A DNA stretch of 56,458 bases from Planctomycetaceae bacterium (GTDB lineage Bacteria > Planctomycetota > Planctomycetia > Planctomycetales > Planctomycetaceae), in the NCBI GenBank assembly GCA_002724315.1, contig PBOJ01000087.1, positions 1 through 56,458 of the forward strand, read 5' to 3'. Both the position numbers and the translations under genes were made by a program. Every line of letters begins with the position of its first letter. Positions within the stretch are counted from its first letter, which is position 1. The notes under the pieces were generated by a model. That model had not been told where the DNA came from. It searched no databases and saw only the letters and a list, made by a program, of their open reading frames with translations. Shown here one piece after another: positions 13,200 to 20,799 of the stretch.

Positions 13200-15437
13200 C
13201 TAGGCGGCGAGGCGATGAGGTGATGAGGCCGGTTCGTCTTCACCGCCGTATTCGTAACCGTATCCGTCGTAATCGCTGCCGGTGTCCGAATCGACGTTGT
13301 TGATGACCACACCCAACAGGTCCGCGTCGATCGCCGTGATCGACTCGGCGGCTCGGAGGACCATCCGTCGTCGGTTCGTTCCGGGTCGGACAACCAGCAG
13401 CACTCCGTCGACCATGGTGCCGATGATGGCCGGATCGCTGACAGCCAGGGTCGGCGGTGCGTCGATCAGGATCTGATCGTAGGCCGATTCGGCCCAGGCG
13501 ATCAGTTCGGCGAACCGTCCACCGTGAAGCAGTTCGGCCGGACTGCCGGGCCGGGGCCCGGCGGGAATCACGTCGAGCGAGTTGAGCTCGGTCGCTAACA
13601 GGTTGCTGGCGGCTGAAATGCCGATCGGTTCTTCCGACTGCAGGATCGTTGAGAGTCCACGCGGTCCCTTCAGGTTCAGTTTCCTGGTCAGCCCGGGCCG
13701 TCGCATGTCGGCATCGATGACCAGGGTTCTCTTGCCCGACTGGGCGAAGGCCACTCCGAGATTGGTGAGGACCGTCGTTTTTCCGTCACCGGGTTCCGTG
13801 CTGGTGACGACCAGTTGCTGTGTCGGCCGACCGGCAAACGAGAGTGCTGTTCTCAGGGTGCGGAAGGCTTCGGTGTCGGTGCTGTTGGGCTCGGACAACA
13901 TGCGGACCGAGGAGAGCCCCGGCTCGTCGGTGACGGGCATCTCGCCAACGAGTGCCAGGACCGGAACGTCCAACTGCAGTCGAAGCTCTTCGGGTGAACG
14001 GAACCGGTCATCGAGGACATCGAGGATGTAGATCACACCCAGCCCGCCGCCCAGGCCGCAGGCCAGGGCACATAGGGCGACGACAAGCAGGCGAGGCGTC
14101 ACGGGCAACTTGGCGGCCTTGGGATGGCTGACAATCTTGGTTCGCAGGCCGCCACGTTCCTTGCCCAGGTCGGTGCGGTTGATCTGGTCGATCAGGGCGA
14201 CGGAGAGTTCCCGTTTGCGAGCGAGATCGAAGTTCAGCAGCTTGATCCGGCTCATCTGGTACTCGTAGCTGGAGACAGTCCGGTTTTCGCGTTCGAAGTC
14301 CTGTCGCAACGCCGCCTCGCGTGATTCGGCATACCGCAGTCGCTGCCGGGACATGTCGATCAGTGACGGCGTCAGTTGTGCCTCGGAAAGTTTCTGCATC
14401 TGGTCGACGACGCTCTTGGGCCGTTCGGCCAGCCACTTCTGTCGATCACGGATGCGGGTGGTGAGCTTCTGGATCAACGGGTGGTTCGGCCCGTATTCGC
14501 CCGACTTGTTCTGCAACTCGACCTGGTCATTGATCAACTGCTGTCGGACCCGCATCACCATCCAGGAATCCTGGGAGTCGAGCCCCATCCGCCTGAGAAG
14601 AAACTCCTTGCCCACGACCTCCAGGTGCTGCATCGCGAACTGTTCGATGTTCTGTCCGCGGGCCGCGGCGTCGACGATCGCCTCGAGCGTTGCCCGGGCT
14701 TCCCTGGTCCGGTTCTGGGCGACGATCAGTTCCTTGTTCAACGCCGCCACCCGTTCGGCCGCGGGGTTGATGCTCTGGTTGTCCGGCCCGGAAATGATCT
14801 GCATCTGCCGTTTCAGGTCCAGCAGCTCCGAGTTGATCCGGTTGGTCTCCTCGTCGAGTTTCTTCTTCTCGGCGGTCATGAACTGGATGTCGTTGCCAGC
14901 GTTGTTCTTGTGGATCCCCCGCATCAGTGTGAGGTAACTCTCGACGATGTGGTTGACCACGGTTGCGGCCACCTGGGGGTCCCGTGACCGGTAGCGGACG
15001 TCGATGAGGTTGGTGCGTCGGGGCGCCGTGACGGCGAGGTTGTTGCGGAGGGCCTCGGTCCACTTGCTGCGGGGGATGCCTTTCAGGTCGATGCGGTGCT
15101 TGGCCGGGAGTTTCTGCAGGGCTTCCTCGAGCACGACATCGCTGGTCAGCACCCCCTGGTTGGTGGCCATGTTCTCCTGGACACCACCCTGGTTTTCCTG
15201 GTCATTCTGGAGAACATTCGAGCCCATCTGCAGGACATAGAGCCGGGCCTTGGACTCGTAGAGTCGCGTGGCGGTGGCGAAATAGAGTCCGCCGAGAACG
15301 GTGCTGATGAACAGGGTGCAGAAGAGAATCCCACGCCGGATCCGCACGACCTGCAGGAAGCGCACGATGGCCGCCAACGTGGCCGTTTGAGGCTCGTTGG
15401 GGGCGGCAATCGGCCGGTCGTCGGGGGACGGGGACAT
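13200..15437 (-). CDS. Polysaccharide co-polymerase fused to BY-kinase (Wzc/ExoP type)
   Basis: Controls chain length and drives export of surface polysaccharide. A Wzz domain with a transmembrane helix near residues 35-55 is followed by long coiled-coil segments to about 400, a second membrane helix near 430-450 (LLVVALCALACGLGGGLGVI), and a cytoplasmic BY-kinase. The kinase has Walker A STEPGDGKTTVLTNLG (about 544-560), Walker A' TLVIDADMRRPG and Walker B-like ILIDAPP. The C-terminal tail holds four tyrosines in SDYDGYGYEYGG, the expected autophosphorylation cluster. It starts 14 bp after the Wza-like gene. Fusion of both halves in one chain is the proteobacterial-style arrangement. Confidence 0.92.
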   Translation of the reverse strand: MSPSPDDRPIAAPNEPQTATLAAIVRFLQVVRIRRGILFCTLFISTVLGGLYFATATRLYESKARLYVLQMGSNVLQNDQENQGGVQENMATNQGVLTSDVVLEEALQKLPAKHRIDLKGIPRSKWTEALRNNLAVTAPRRTNLIDVRYRSRDPQVAATVVNHIVESYLTLMRGIHKNNAGNDIQFMTAEKKKLDEETNRINSELLDLKRQMQIISGPDNQSINPAAERVAALNKELIVAQNRTREARATLEAIVDAAARGQNIEQFAMQHLEVVGKEFLLRRMGLDSQDSWMVMRVRQQLINDQVELQNKSGEYGPNHPLIQKLTTRIRDRQKWLAERPKSVVDQMQKLSEAQLTPSLIDMSRQRLRYAESREAALRQDFERENRTVSSYEYQMSRIKLLNFDLARKRELSVALIDQINRTDLGKERGGLRTKIVSHPKAAKLPVTPRLLVVALCALACGLGGGLGVIYILDVLDDRFRSPEELRLQLDVPVLALVGEMPVTDEPGLSSVRMLSEPNSTDTEAFRTLRTALSFAGRPTQQLVVTSTEPGDGKTTVLTNLGVAFAQSGKRTLVIDADMRRPGLTRKLNLKGPRGLSTILQSEEPIGISAASNLLATELNSLDVIPAGPRPGSPAELLHGGRFAELIAWAESAYDQILIDAPPTLAVSDPAIIGTMVDGVLLVVRPGTNRRRMVLRAAESITAIDADLLGVVINNVDSDTGSDYDGYGYEYGGEDEPASSPHRLAA

Positions 15438-15451
15438 GAGCGGTCGGGGGA

Positions 15452-16555
15452 TTAGAGGAACGGGGTGAGACTGGCACCCAGCCCGAAGCGGATGATCTTG
15501 ATCGCTTCCAGGACAACGGTGGCCGGCGTGTGTTCGACGGAGATGGTGTCTCGTGGTTGCAGTCTCAGGTTCTGACGCGCGTCCGCCTTGGCATCGCTGA
15601 GGGAGAGCTGAATGACGGCGGTCTGCCCGCTGTCTCCAGGCAACGGTCGGATCACGTAGATCTTGTCGGCCACACCCGAGGCGACTCCACCGGCCATGGC
15701 GATGGCGTCCAGCACCCGCACATCTCGGGCGTTGGGGAAGTCGTAGCGGTTGGGTTTCTTGACGAGTCCCATGACGTGAATGGGTTCGGGGTCACGTTTC
15801 TCGATCATCACCGTCGCCCCATCGGGCACGTAGTGTGCTGCGGACCCACCTTCGGTCGCACGGACCAGGTTGATTTTTACCGTGTGGAATTTGTTCCCGT
15901 CGGCCTCGGGAACGCTGTAGCCGGCTACCCGGACTGGTGAGGAAGTCCGGTCTTCGTCGAGGCTGGAGTGCTTGATCTCGATGTTGCTGCCCGCGTCACT
16001 GGACAGGCCTCCGGCGGCGTAGATAGCCGCCAGCAGGCTGCTGCGTTCCCGCGAGAGTTCGTAGACACCCGGCTCCTTGACGCCCCCCAGCACCATGATG
16101 CGGTTCTTGAACGGCTGCTTCATCATCACGGTGACGTTGGGATTCCAGAACAGCCCCTTGTTGACGCAGGCGGCCGTGATCGCCGCCTCGGCTCCCTCGA
16201 GTGTCAGGCCGGCCAGGGGCAACTGGCCGATGCCCGGCATGTTGGCCATGCCGGTTCCCACGTTGACCCGGATCGGCCAGGTCAACGTGTCGTTGGTGGT
16301 CAGTCCCGAGGCGATCGTGATTTCCACCACGTCTCCGGCAGCGATGGATTGGCTGCCGACGGTCTGCATGGCCAGATTGGTCCACTGCACCGTTCGCGGG
16401 TTGTCGTAGACCGGCGCCACCAGGGATTCGGGCAGCGTATCAGCCGTGTATCTCAGTTTTGTCGAGTCGGTCGCCGCGCAGCCGCACGCACCAACCAGTG
16501 CCATCAGGATGATGACCATCCGGGCCGGTTGCGGGCCTGCGCTACGTCGGGGCAT
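15452..16555 (-). CDS. Polysaccharide export lipoprotein (Wza/SLBB family)
   Basis: Periplasmic/outer-membrane component of the export channel. From the ATG at 16555 it has an N-terminal hydrophobic segment ending LMALVGACGCAATDS, a likely lipobox. A Poly_export domain follows (AAGDVVEITIASGLTTNDTL), then SLBB-like beta-grasp modules (RIMVLGGVKEPGVYELSRER and IHVMGLVKKPNRYDFPN). The length of about 367 residues fits. An upstream in-frame start at 16690 would place 45 residues in front of the signal and is unlikely. It forms an export trio with the co-polymerase and polymerase downstream. The C-terminus is hydrophobic but short. Confidence 0.88.
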   Translation of the reverse strand: MPRRSAGPQPARMVIILMALVGACGCAATDSTKLRYTADTLPESLVAPVYDNPRTVQWTNLAMQTVGSQSIAAGDVVEITIASGLTTNDTLTWPIRVNVGTGMANMPGIGQLPLAGLTLEGAEAAITAACVNKGLFWNPNVTVMMKQPFKNRIMVLGGVKEPGVYELSRERSSLLAAIYAAGGLSSDAGSNIEIKHSSLDEDRTSSPVRVAGYSVPEADGNKFHTVKINLVRATEGGSAAHYVPDGATVMIEKRDPEPIHVMGLVKKPNRYDFPNARDVRVLDAIAMAGGVASGVADKIYVIRPLPGDSGQTAVIQLSLSDAKADARQNLRLQPRDTISVEHTPATVVLEAIKIIRFGLGASLTPFL

Positions 16556-16576
16556 GGGCAGAAACTCAACGTCGAA

Positions 16577-16616
16577 CCCGCGGCAACCTGACGACACGCG
16601 AGATGGTCGTCGCGGG
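16577..16616 (-). promoter_or_regulatory. Inverted repeat in the leader of the wza-like gene
   Basis: Outer arms CCCGC/GCGGG (16577-16581 and 16612-16616) enclose perfect inner arms GACGAC/GTCGTC (16590-16595 and 16606-16611) around a 10-base loop. This sits 21 bp upstream of the export-gene start, in the 188-bp gap after licD. It could fold in the transcript as an attenuator or leader structure; no U-tract follows, so it is not a clear terminator. Confidence 0.3.
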
Positions 16617-16743
16617 CTGAATGGGTGGAGACTGAGAGAAAGGGAGATGAGTGGAGCGGGAAAGTAGGCCAATTGCTGTCGACGAGTCAACAGGGCTTGC
16701 CGTGGCGATCTTCGCGAGGAGCGCTCAGACGGGCATCGTTGAC

Positions 16744-17469
16744 CTAGGCCACCAGGTTCCGCGGATGCTCATGGATCAGGCCCCGGTCATCGTCCAGAAA
16801 CGACCAACCATCATCCGGTTCCCGCCAGTCACCGTAGCGGTACTCCAAATAGATCTCGGGATCCTGCGGGACGCGGAATTCTCCGTACTCGAACGTCCGC
16901 AGTTCCGGGCTGTCCAGGAATCGCAACGGCGCCCACCAAGTGTAGACATCGTGGACCAGCCGCAAGCCCAGATGGTTGCTCAGATGGTGGCCGTTGCGGT
17001 CGAGAAAGAAAGTGGCAATTTTCCGGCAACTGTGACGGACAATCCGCCTGGCGGACGAATTGCGTTCAAACAGTCCACGGGGTGCGAACTGTGGGCACCA
17101 GCCGTATTCGCCGTGTTTCCGGAACAGGTCGATGTCGATCATTCTCGCGTGGGGCCGGTCTTCGGGAAACACCTTGATCTTGTAGATCGAGTCTCCCAGT
17201 TGCCATGTCTGTATCTTCCGGGTCTTCCAGCCGGCGACTGTCTCCAGGATCCGGTGGCGGTCTTCCCACCAGGCTCCCACGTCGATGTCGGGGTCGTTCC
17301 TGATCAACCGGTTGTCACGAACAAGTCCGAGCAGCGTCCCAGAGTTCAGCCAGTGTTTGATGCCGCGGGCGTCGAAGTCGTCGGTGATCTGCTGCAACTG
17401 CGAGCCTTCCGGGAATGCGTCCCGGAGTGGTGTCGCGGTGGTGGCATCGGTGGAGGTCGGCATCGGCAT
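16744..17469 (-). CDS. LicD-family phospho/phosphono-transferase
   Basis: LicD-type nucleotidyltransferase-fold protein, 241 residues. The family core is at residues 44-64: SGTLLGLVRDNRLIRNDPDI then DV, giving the acidic metal-binding Asp59, Asp61 and Asp63. LicD proteins move phosphocholine from CDP-choline to glycans, and relatives move other CMP-activated alcohols. Here the gene is 8 bp after the iron-ADH gene, with a Shine-Dalgarno GAAGGA beside that gene's stop, so it belongs to the phosphonate operon. I infer that it attaches CMP-activated hydroxyethylphosphonate to the polysaccharide. No membrane helix is visible, so it should act in the cytoplasm. Transfer of another phospho-alcohol is the alternative. 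Confidence 0.75.
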   Translation of the reverse strand: MPMPTSTDATTATPLRDAFPEGSQLQQITDDFDARGIKHWLNSGTLLGLVRDNRLIRNDPDIDVGAWWEDRHRILETVAGWKTRKIQTWQLGDSIYKIKVFPEDRPHARMIDIDLFRKHGEYGWCPQFAPRGLFERNSSARRIVRHSCRKIATFFLDRNGHHLSNHLGLRLVHDVYTWWAPLRFLDSPELRTFEYGEFRVPQDPEIYLEYRYGDWREPDDGWSFLDDDRGLIHEHPRNLVA

Positions 17470-17477
17470 GATTTCCT

Positions 17478-18629
17478 TCAGGCGATCCGCTGGAGGATCG
17501 GCGCCAACTGGTCATTTCTCAGTGCCCGCGGGTTGTTCTTCAGACGTTCAGCATTGAGGTTGTCGAGCAACAACCGATGATCTTCCGGTCGTCGGATTCC
17601 CAGGGGTGTCAGCCGCGTTGCAAGTCCCACCGAGGTGATCAGGCCCTGGATTCTCTGGCGTGAGGCCTCGGCGTTGGCGGTTCCCAGCAGCATGTTGAGT
17701 TCTTCGATGGTCCTGCGGACATGGTGAACCCCTCGCGGATCGGTCACGTCGTCGGTCGTCACCTGGCTGTTGAAGACGAGCAGTTCTCCCAGCGTCACGG
17801 CGACGGCTTGCCCGTGCGGGACCCCGAAGCGGGAAGTCATCGTGTAGGAGATGGCGTGGGGCGCAGTGGTCTTGCTGACGTTGATGGCGCGACCGGCCAG
17901 GTGCGAGGCTTCGGCCAAGGCGTCCCGGGCGGCATCGTCAGGAGCATGGACGGCCCGCGCGAGCGAGTCGAGAGTCAATTCGATCGCACGGGCTGACCAA
18001 TACCGGGTGGCTTTCGTGGAATGAACACTCCAGAACGACTCCACGGCCTGGCAGAATGCGTCGAGTCCCGTGACGGCGGTGAGCGGTGGCGGGAGGCTGT
18101 CTGTCAGCGCGGCGTCAACGACGATGGCCGACGGGCGGATTGACGGGTGAGCGACCGAGTGCTTGTGTCCGTTGACGTAGACGACGGCAAAGTGGGTGGA
18201 TTCACTGCCGCTGCCAGACGTGGTCGGTACGGCGACCAGCGGCAGGCTGTCGGTCGTGATCTGTGCTGTGCCGCGGGCAATGTCTGCGGGTTCGGCCTGC
18301 TGCCTTGAACAGATTCCGATCAGCTTGGCCATGTCCAGAACACTTCCACCTCCGACAGCCAGGATCAGGTTGGCATCAAAACGGTCGAGGCATTCGAGAC
18401 CCCGCTCCAGATCCTCGAGTCGAGGATTCGGGTCGAACTCGTGGAAACGCCTCACCGGGCGATTTCCCAGAGCGGCTTCGACCAGTGGTCTGGCGCCGCT
18501 GGTGGTGTATGACCGGTTGCCGGTCACCAGCAATACGCGATCGGCCTGTTGTCGATCCAGGATGGTGGGCAGTTGGTCGATTGTGCCCCGGCCGATCCAA
18601 CTCGTCGGGTCCATCAGGCGAATTGACAC
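17478..18629 (-). CDS. Iron-type alcohol dehydrogenase, probable phosphonoacetaldehyde reductase
   Basis: Group III metal-dependent ADH, 383 residues. The NAD(P)-binding GGGSVLDMAK is at 93-102 and PTTSGSGSE is at 135-143. Metal ligands by alignment with FucO are Asp190, His258 and His272; the remaining ligand position, usually His, is Gln194 in GLDAFCQAVES. From memory, the same Gln is typical of the phosphonoacetaldehyde reductase branch (FomC/PhpC-like), which reduces phosphonoacetaldehyde to 2-hydroxyethylphosphonate. Its start overlaps the ppd remnant stop by 16 bases, an operon arrangement that supports this role. Without the genomic context it could only be called a generic iron-ADH. 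Confidence 0.8.
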   Translation of the reverse strand: MSIRLMDPTSWIGRGTIDQLPTILDRQQADRVLLVTGNRSYTTSGARPLVEAALGNRPVRRFHEFDPNPRLEDLERGLECLDRFDANLILAVGGGSVLDMAKLIGICSRQQAEPADIARGTAQITTDSLPLVAVPTTSGSGSESTHFAVVYVNGHKHSVAHPSIRPSAIVVDAALTDSLPPPLTAVTGLDAFCQAVESFWSVHSTKATRYWSARAIELTLDSLARAVHAPDDAARDALAEASHLAGRAINVSKTTAPHAISYTMTSRFGVPHGQAVAVTLGELLVFNSQVTTDDVTDPRGVHHVRRTIEELNMLLGTANAEASRQRIQGLITSVGLATRLTPLGIRRPEDHRLLLDNLNAERLKNNPRALRNDQLAPILQRIA

Positions 18630-19093
18630 ATGAACACCTGCTTGTTTGCTCGTGGGGAAGTCTTGGGCCGACCCAGGTCGTTTCTCGCTCCCGGATCCAC
18701 ACGGATCTCGAGAAGCGACGGGCCGATTGTGTTTTGGGCAAGCTCGTCAAGGGCGTGGATGATCTCTTCGGAGCTGTGGGCGCAGGCGACACGACGGAAA
18801 CCGCAGGCCGCCGTGATTCCGGGGATGTCGATCGACAGTCCGGCTGTGGCTATCCCGCCCACGGAGTCGTGGGCGCCGTTGTTGAGCACCACTTGAAGAC
18901 TCGTACAGTTCCCGTGATGCCTTTCCGGTGGTCGAGACGATCAACGTGTCGGGATCGAGGTGCTGGGTCATCAGTGAGATCGCTGTTTCCCGGGACAGCC
19001 CGTGTTGCGGGCGGTCTGTTGGCAGACGCTCACCGGAGAAGAACGAGATGTTCTCGTCGGCGAGCGCGTCAGGAAAAACATCACATTCAACAT
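18614..19093 (-). pseudogene. ppd: Phosphonopyruvate decarboxylase remnant (frameshift plus two internal deletions)
   Basis: Ppd is a ThDP enzyme converting phosphonopyruvate to phosphonoacetaldehyde, normally about 380 residues. Here only some 480 bp remain. ATG at 19093 reads MLNVMFFL; the next piece, DALADENISFFSG, is in another frame. This joins directly to RLPTDRPQHGLSRETAI (about 120 residues missing), continues to DPDTLIVSTTGKASRELYE, and then a further out-of-frame deletion of about 55 residues, which removes the ThDP-binding GDG region, leads to VVLNNGAHDSVGG. The final piece ends in GARNDLGRPKTSP and FMCQFA. The surviving blocks are well conserved, so the damage is recent or is an assembly error. 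It sits between pepM (32 bp) and the ADH gene (16-bp overlap). Confidence 0.8.
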
Positions 19094-19125
19094 GGCGTGG
19101 CCCGTCGAGACCCGAGGCCCGTGCT

Positions 19126-20466
19126 TCAAGCGGCCTCGTTGTGAGAATGTTGTTGGGCAGGCAGCGTGGCGGGTGAAGCGGGGATCCACGAAAGGATGTC
19201 CTGGATCGGCATGAGCTCCGATTCGGACTCGAGTGCCCGTCCGTGCTCGAGAATCGACTCGGCGGTGTTGACCATCGCCGGGTAGGCGCTGCGGAGCAAG
19301 TGGTTGGCGTAGATGACGATCCGGGCCCCGGCCTCCGACAGCGCCTGTTCGCCAACCTGGCTGTAGGTGCTGGGTACCACGACCAGCGGGACCTGGTGGA
19401 TGAAACGCCGGAAACGATTACAGAACTCCAGCAGTTGTTCCAGTTGCTTCTCCTGGCTGTGGATCATCACGGCGTCCGCTCCGGCTTCTATGTAGATCTG
19501 GGCTCTCCGCATGGCGTCGTCGACGCCCTGGCCGAGAGTCAACGACTCGATGCGGGCGATGATCATGAAGTCTTCGGTGATTTGGGTGTCCTTGCCGGCG
19601 GAGATCTTCGCGGCGAACTCCCGGGCCTCAGCCTGGGTTTGCCGGGTTGCCGTCCCGAACAGCGAGCTTTTCTTCAGTCCGACCTTGTCCTCGATGATTA
19701 TGGCCGATACGCCGAGACGTTCGAGTGTCTGGACGTGAAAGACGAAGTGCTCGGCCAGGCCTCCGGTGTCACCATCGAAGATGATTGGCTTGGTGGTCAC
19801 GTCCAGGATGTTCTGGATCGTTGCGCAACGTGAGGTCAGGTCGACGTACTCGATGTCGGGACGTCCTCGTGCTGTCGAATCGGTCAGACTGCTCAGCCAC
19901 ATCGCGTCGAATTCGCGACGGACTCCCTCGATGTTTCGTCCGGCGTGTTCGACGATCAGGCCGCTGAGACCGCTGTGTGCTTCAAGGGCACGCACCAGAG
20001 GCTTGGCGGACAGGAGGCGTCTGAGTCGTTTCAGGCGGATCTCCGGAGTTGTGCCGATCTCGCGGATACTCGCGTGGAGCTTTGTCGAAGAGACCCCGTC
20101 TGTGTAGCTGGGTTCCACCAGTTGACCGCCCCATGTCGTCAGCGTTTCGAGGACACGCTGGCGGACCGGGGCCTGCACCCCGGTCTTCCAGTCGTCTCCA
20201 TGGACGACGTAATCCGGTTTCAGCCGCATGAGGTTGGGGATGTAGTCGAGTGTCGTCTGGGGGATCACGCGCGCGACGCCCTTGATTTCTTCGATCACGG
20301 CCCGGCGTTGTTCGAAGTTCATGTGCGGCAGCCGCTTGTAACTGGCGATGGCCGCATCGGTGAGAAGTCCGACGGTCACTTCACCGAGATCTCGGGCAAT
20401 TCTCAGGATGTTCATGTGACCCGGGTGGACCAGGTCAGCACTCATTGCGACGTAGACGGTTGGCAT
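19126..20466 (-). CDS. pepM: Cytidylyltransferase-phosphoenolpyruvate mutase fusion (Fom1-like)
   Basis: Bifunctional 446-residue protein. Residues 1-140 are a TagD-like nucleotidyltransferase with HPGH at 14-17 and [10 protein letters not shown] near the end of the domain. The rest is PEP mutase: [29 protein letters not shown] with Asp231 and Asp233, and [10 protein letters not shown] at 259-268. The mutase makes phosphonopyruvate from PEP. In fosfomycin Fom1, which has the same domain order, the N-terminal domain cytidylylates 2-hydroxyethylphosphonate. The usual signature EDKX5NS has Ser267 in place of Asn (AGC codon). ATG 20466 is chosen because homology begins there; ATG 20529 would add 21 residues. 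It is the first gene of the minus-strand operon. Confidence 0.88.
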   Translation of the reverse strand: MPTVYVAMSADLVHPGHMNILRIARDLGEVTVGLLTDAAIASYKRLPHMNFEQRRAVIEEIKGVARVIPQTTLDYIPNLMRLKPDYVVHGDDWKTGVQAPVRQRVLETLTTWGGQLVEPSYTDGVSSTKLHASIREIGTTPEIRLKRLRRLLSAKPLVRALEAHSGLSGLIVEHAGRNIEGVRREFDAMWLSSLTDSTARGRPDIEYVDLTSRCATIQNILDVTTKPIIFDGDTGGLAEHFVFHVQTLERLGVSAIIIEDKVGLKKSSLFGTATRQTQAEAREFAAKISAGKDTQITEDFMIIARIESLTLGQGVDDAMRRAQIYIEAGADAVMIHSQEKQLEQLLEFCNRFRRFIHQVPLVVVPSTYSQVGEQALSEAGARIVIYANHLLRSAYPAMVNTAESILEHGRALESESELMPIQDILSWIPASPATLPAQQHSHNEAA

Positions 20467-20799
20467 GGGAATGCGGCCGTCGGACTGTTTGAACCGACGA
20501 GTGTCGAGACGGATTTTCGGTGATCTCAAACGGGGCGGGAACGTACTGCCGAATTGCCGGGCGTGTCAAGACCAGCGTTTGAGGTGAACTTCGGCGTCCG
20601 GAAGTGTCAGAAATTGGTCGTCGTTGCACCCGGTGTGTCGGCTGAACGGGTCCAGTTGACCACAGTGAGGCGGGTTTGGCAGGGAGGTGTTTCCGGACGC
20701 GGAATACGCGGTTGTACGGGTTGGCACGTATTCCCCTGGAGGTCCGATTCTGGTATCACCCTCGCCGCACTCCCACGCTCATGTTTTCACCGGGTTGCG
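20467..20799. other. Divergent intergenic region between pepM and the flippase gene
   Basis: A 333-bp gap between the two oppositely directed exopolysaccharide operons; it must hold both promoters. I see no convincing -10/-35 pair, riboswitch or long inverted repeat. An in-frame ATG at 20554 could extend the flippase by 82 residues and an ATG at 20529 could extend pepM, but neither extension resembles family sequence. Confidence 0.5.

Noticed and set aside
20721..20736. Sigma-54-like TTGGCACG box upstream of the flippase
   Set aside because: The -24 half is good but the matching -12 TTGC element is absent at the required spacing.
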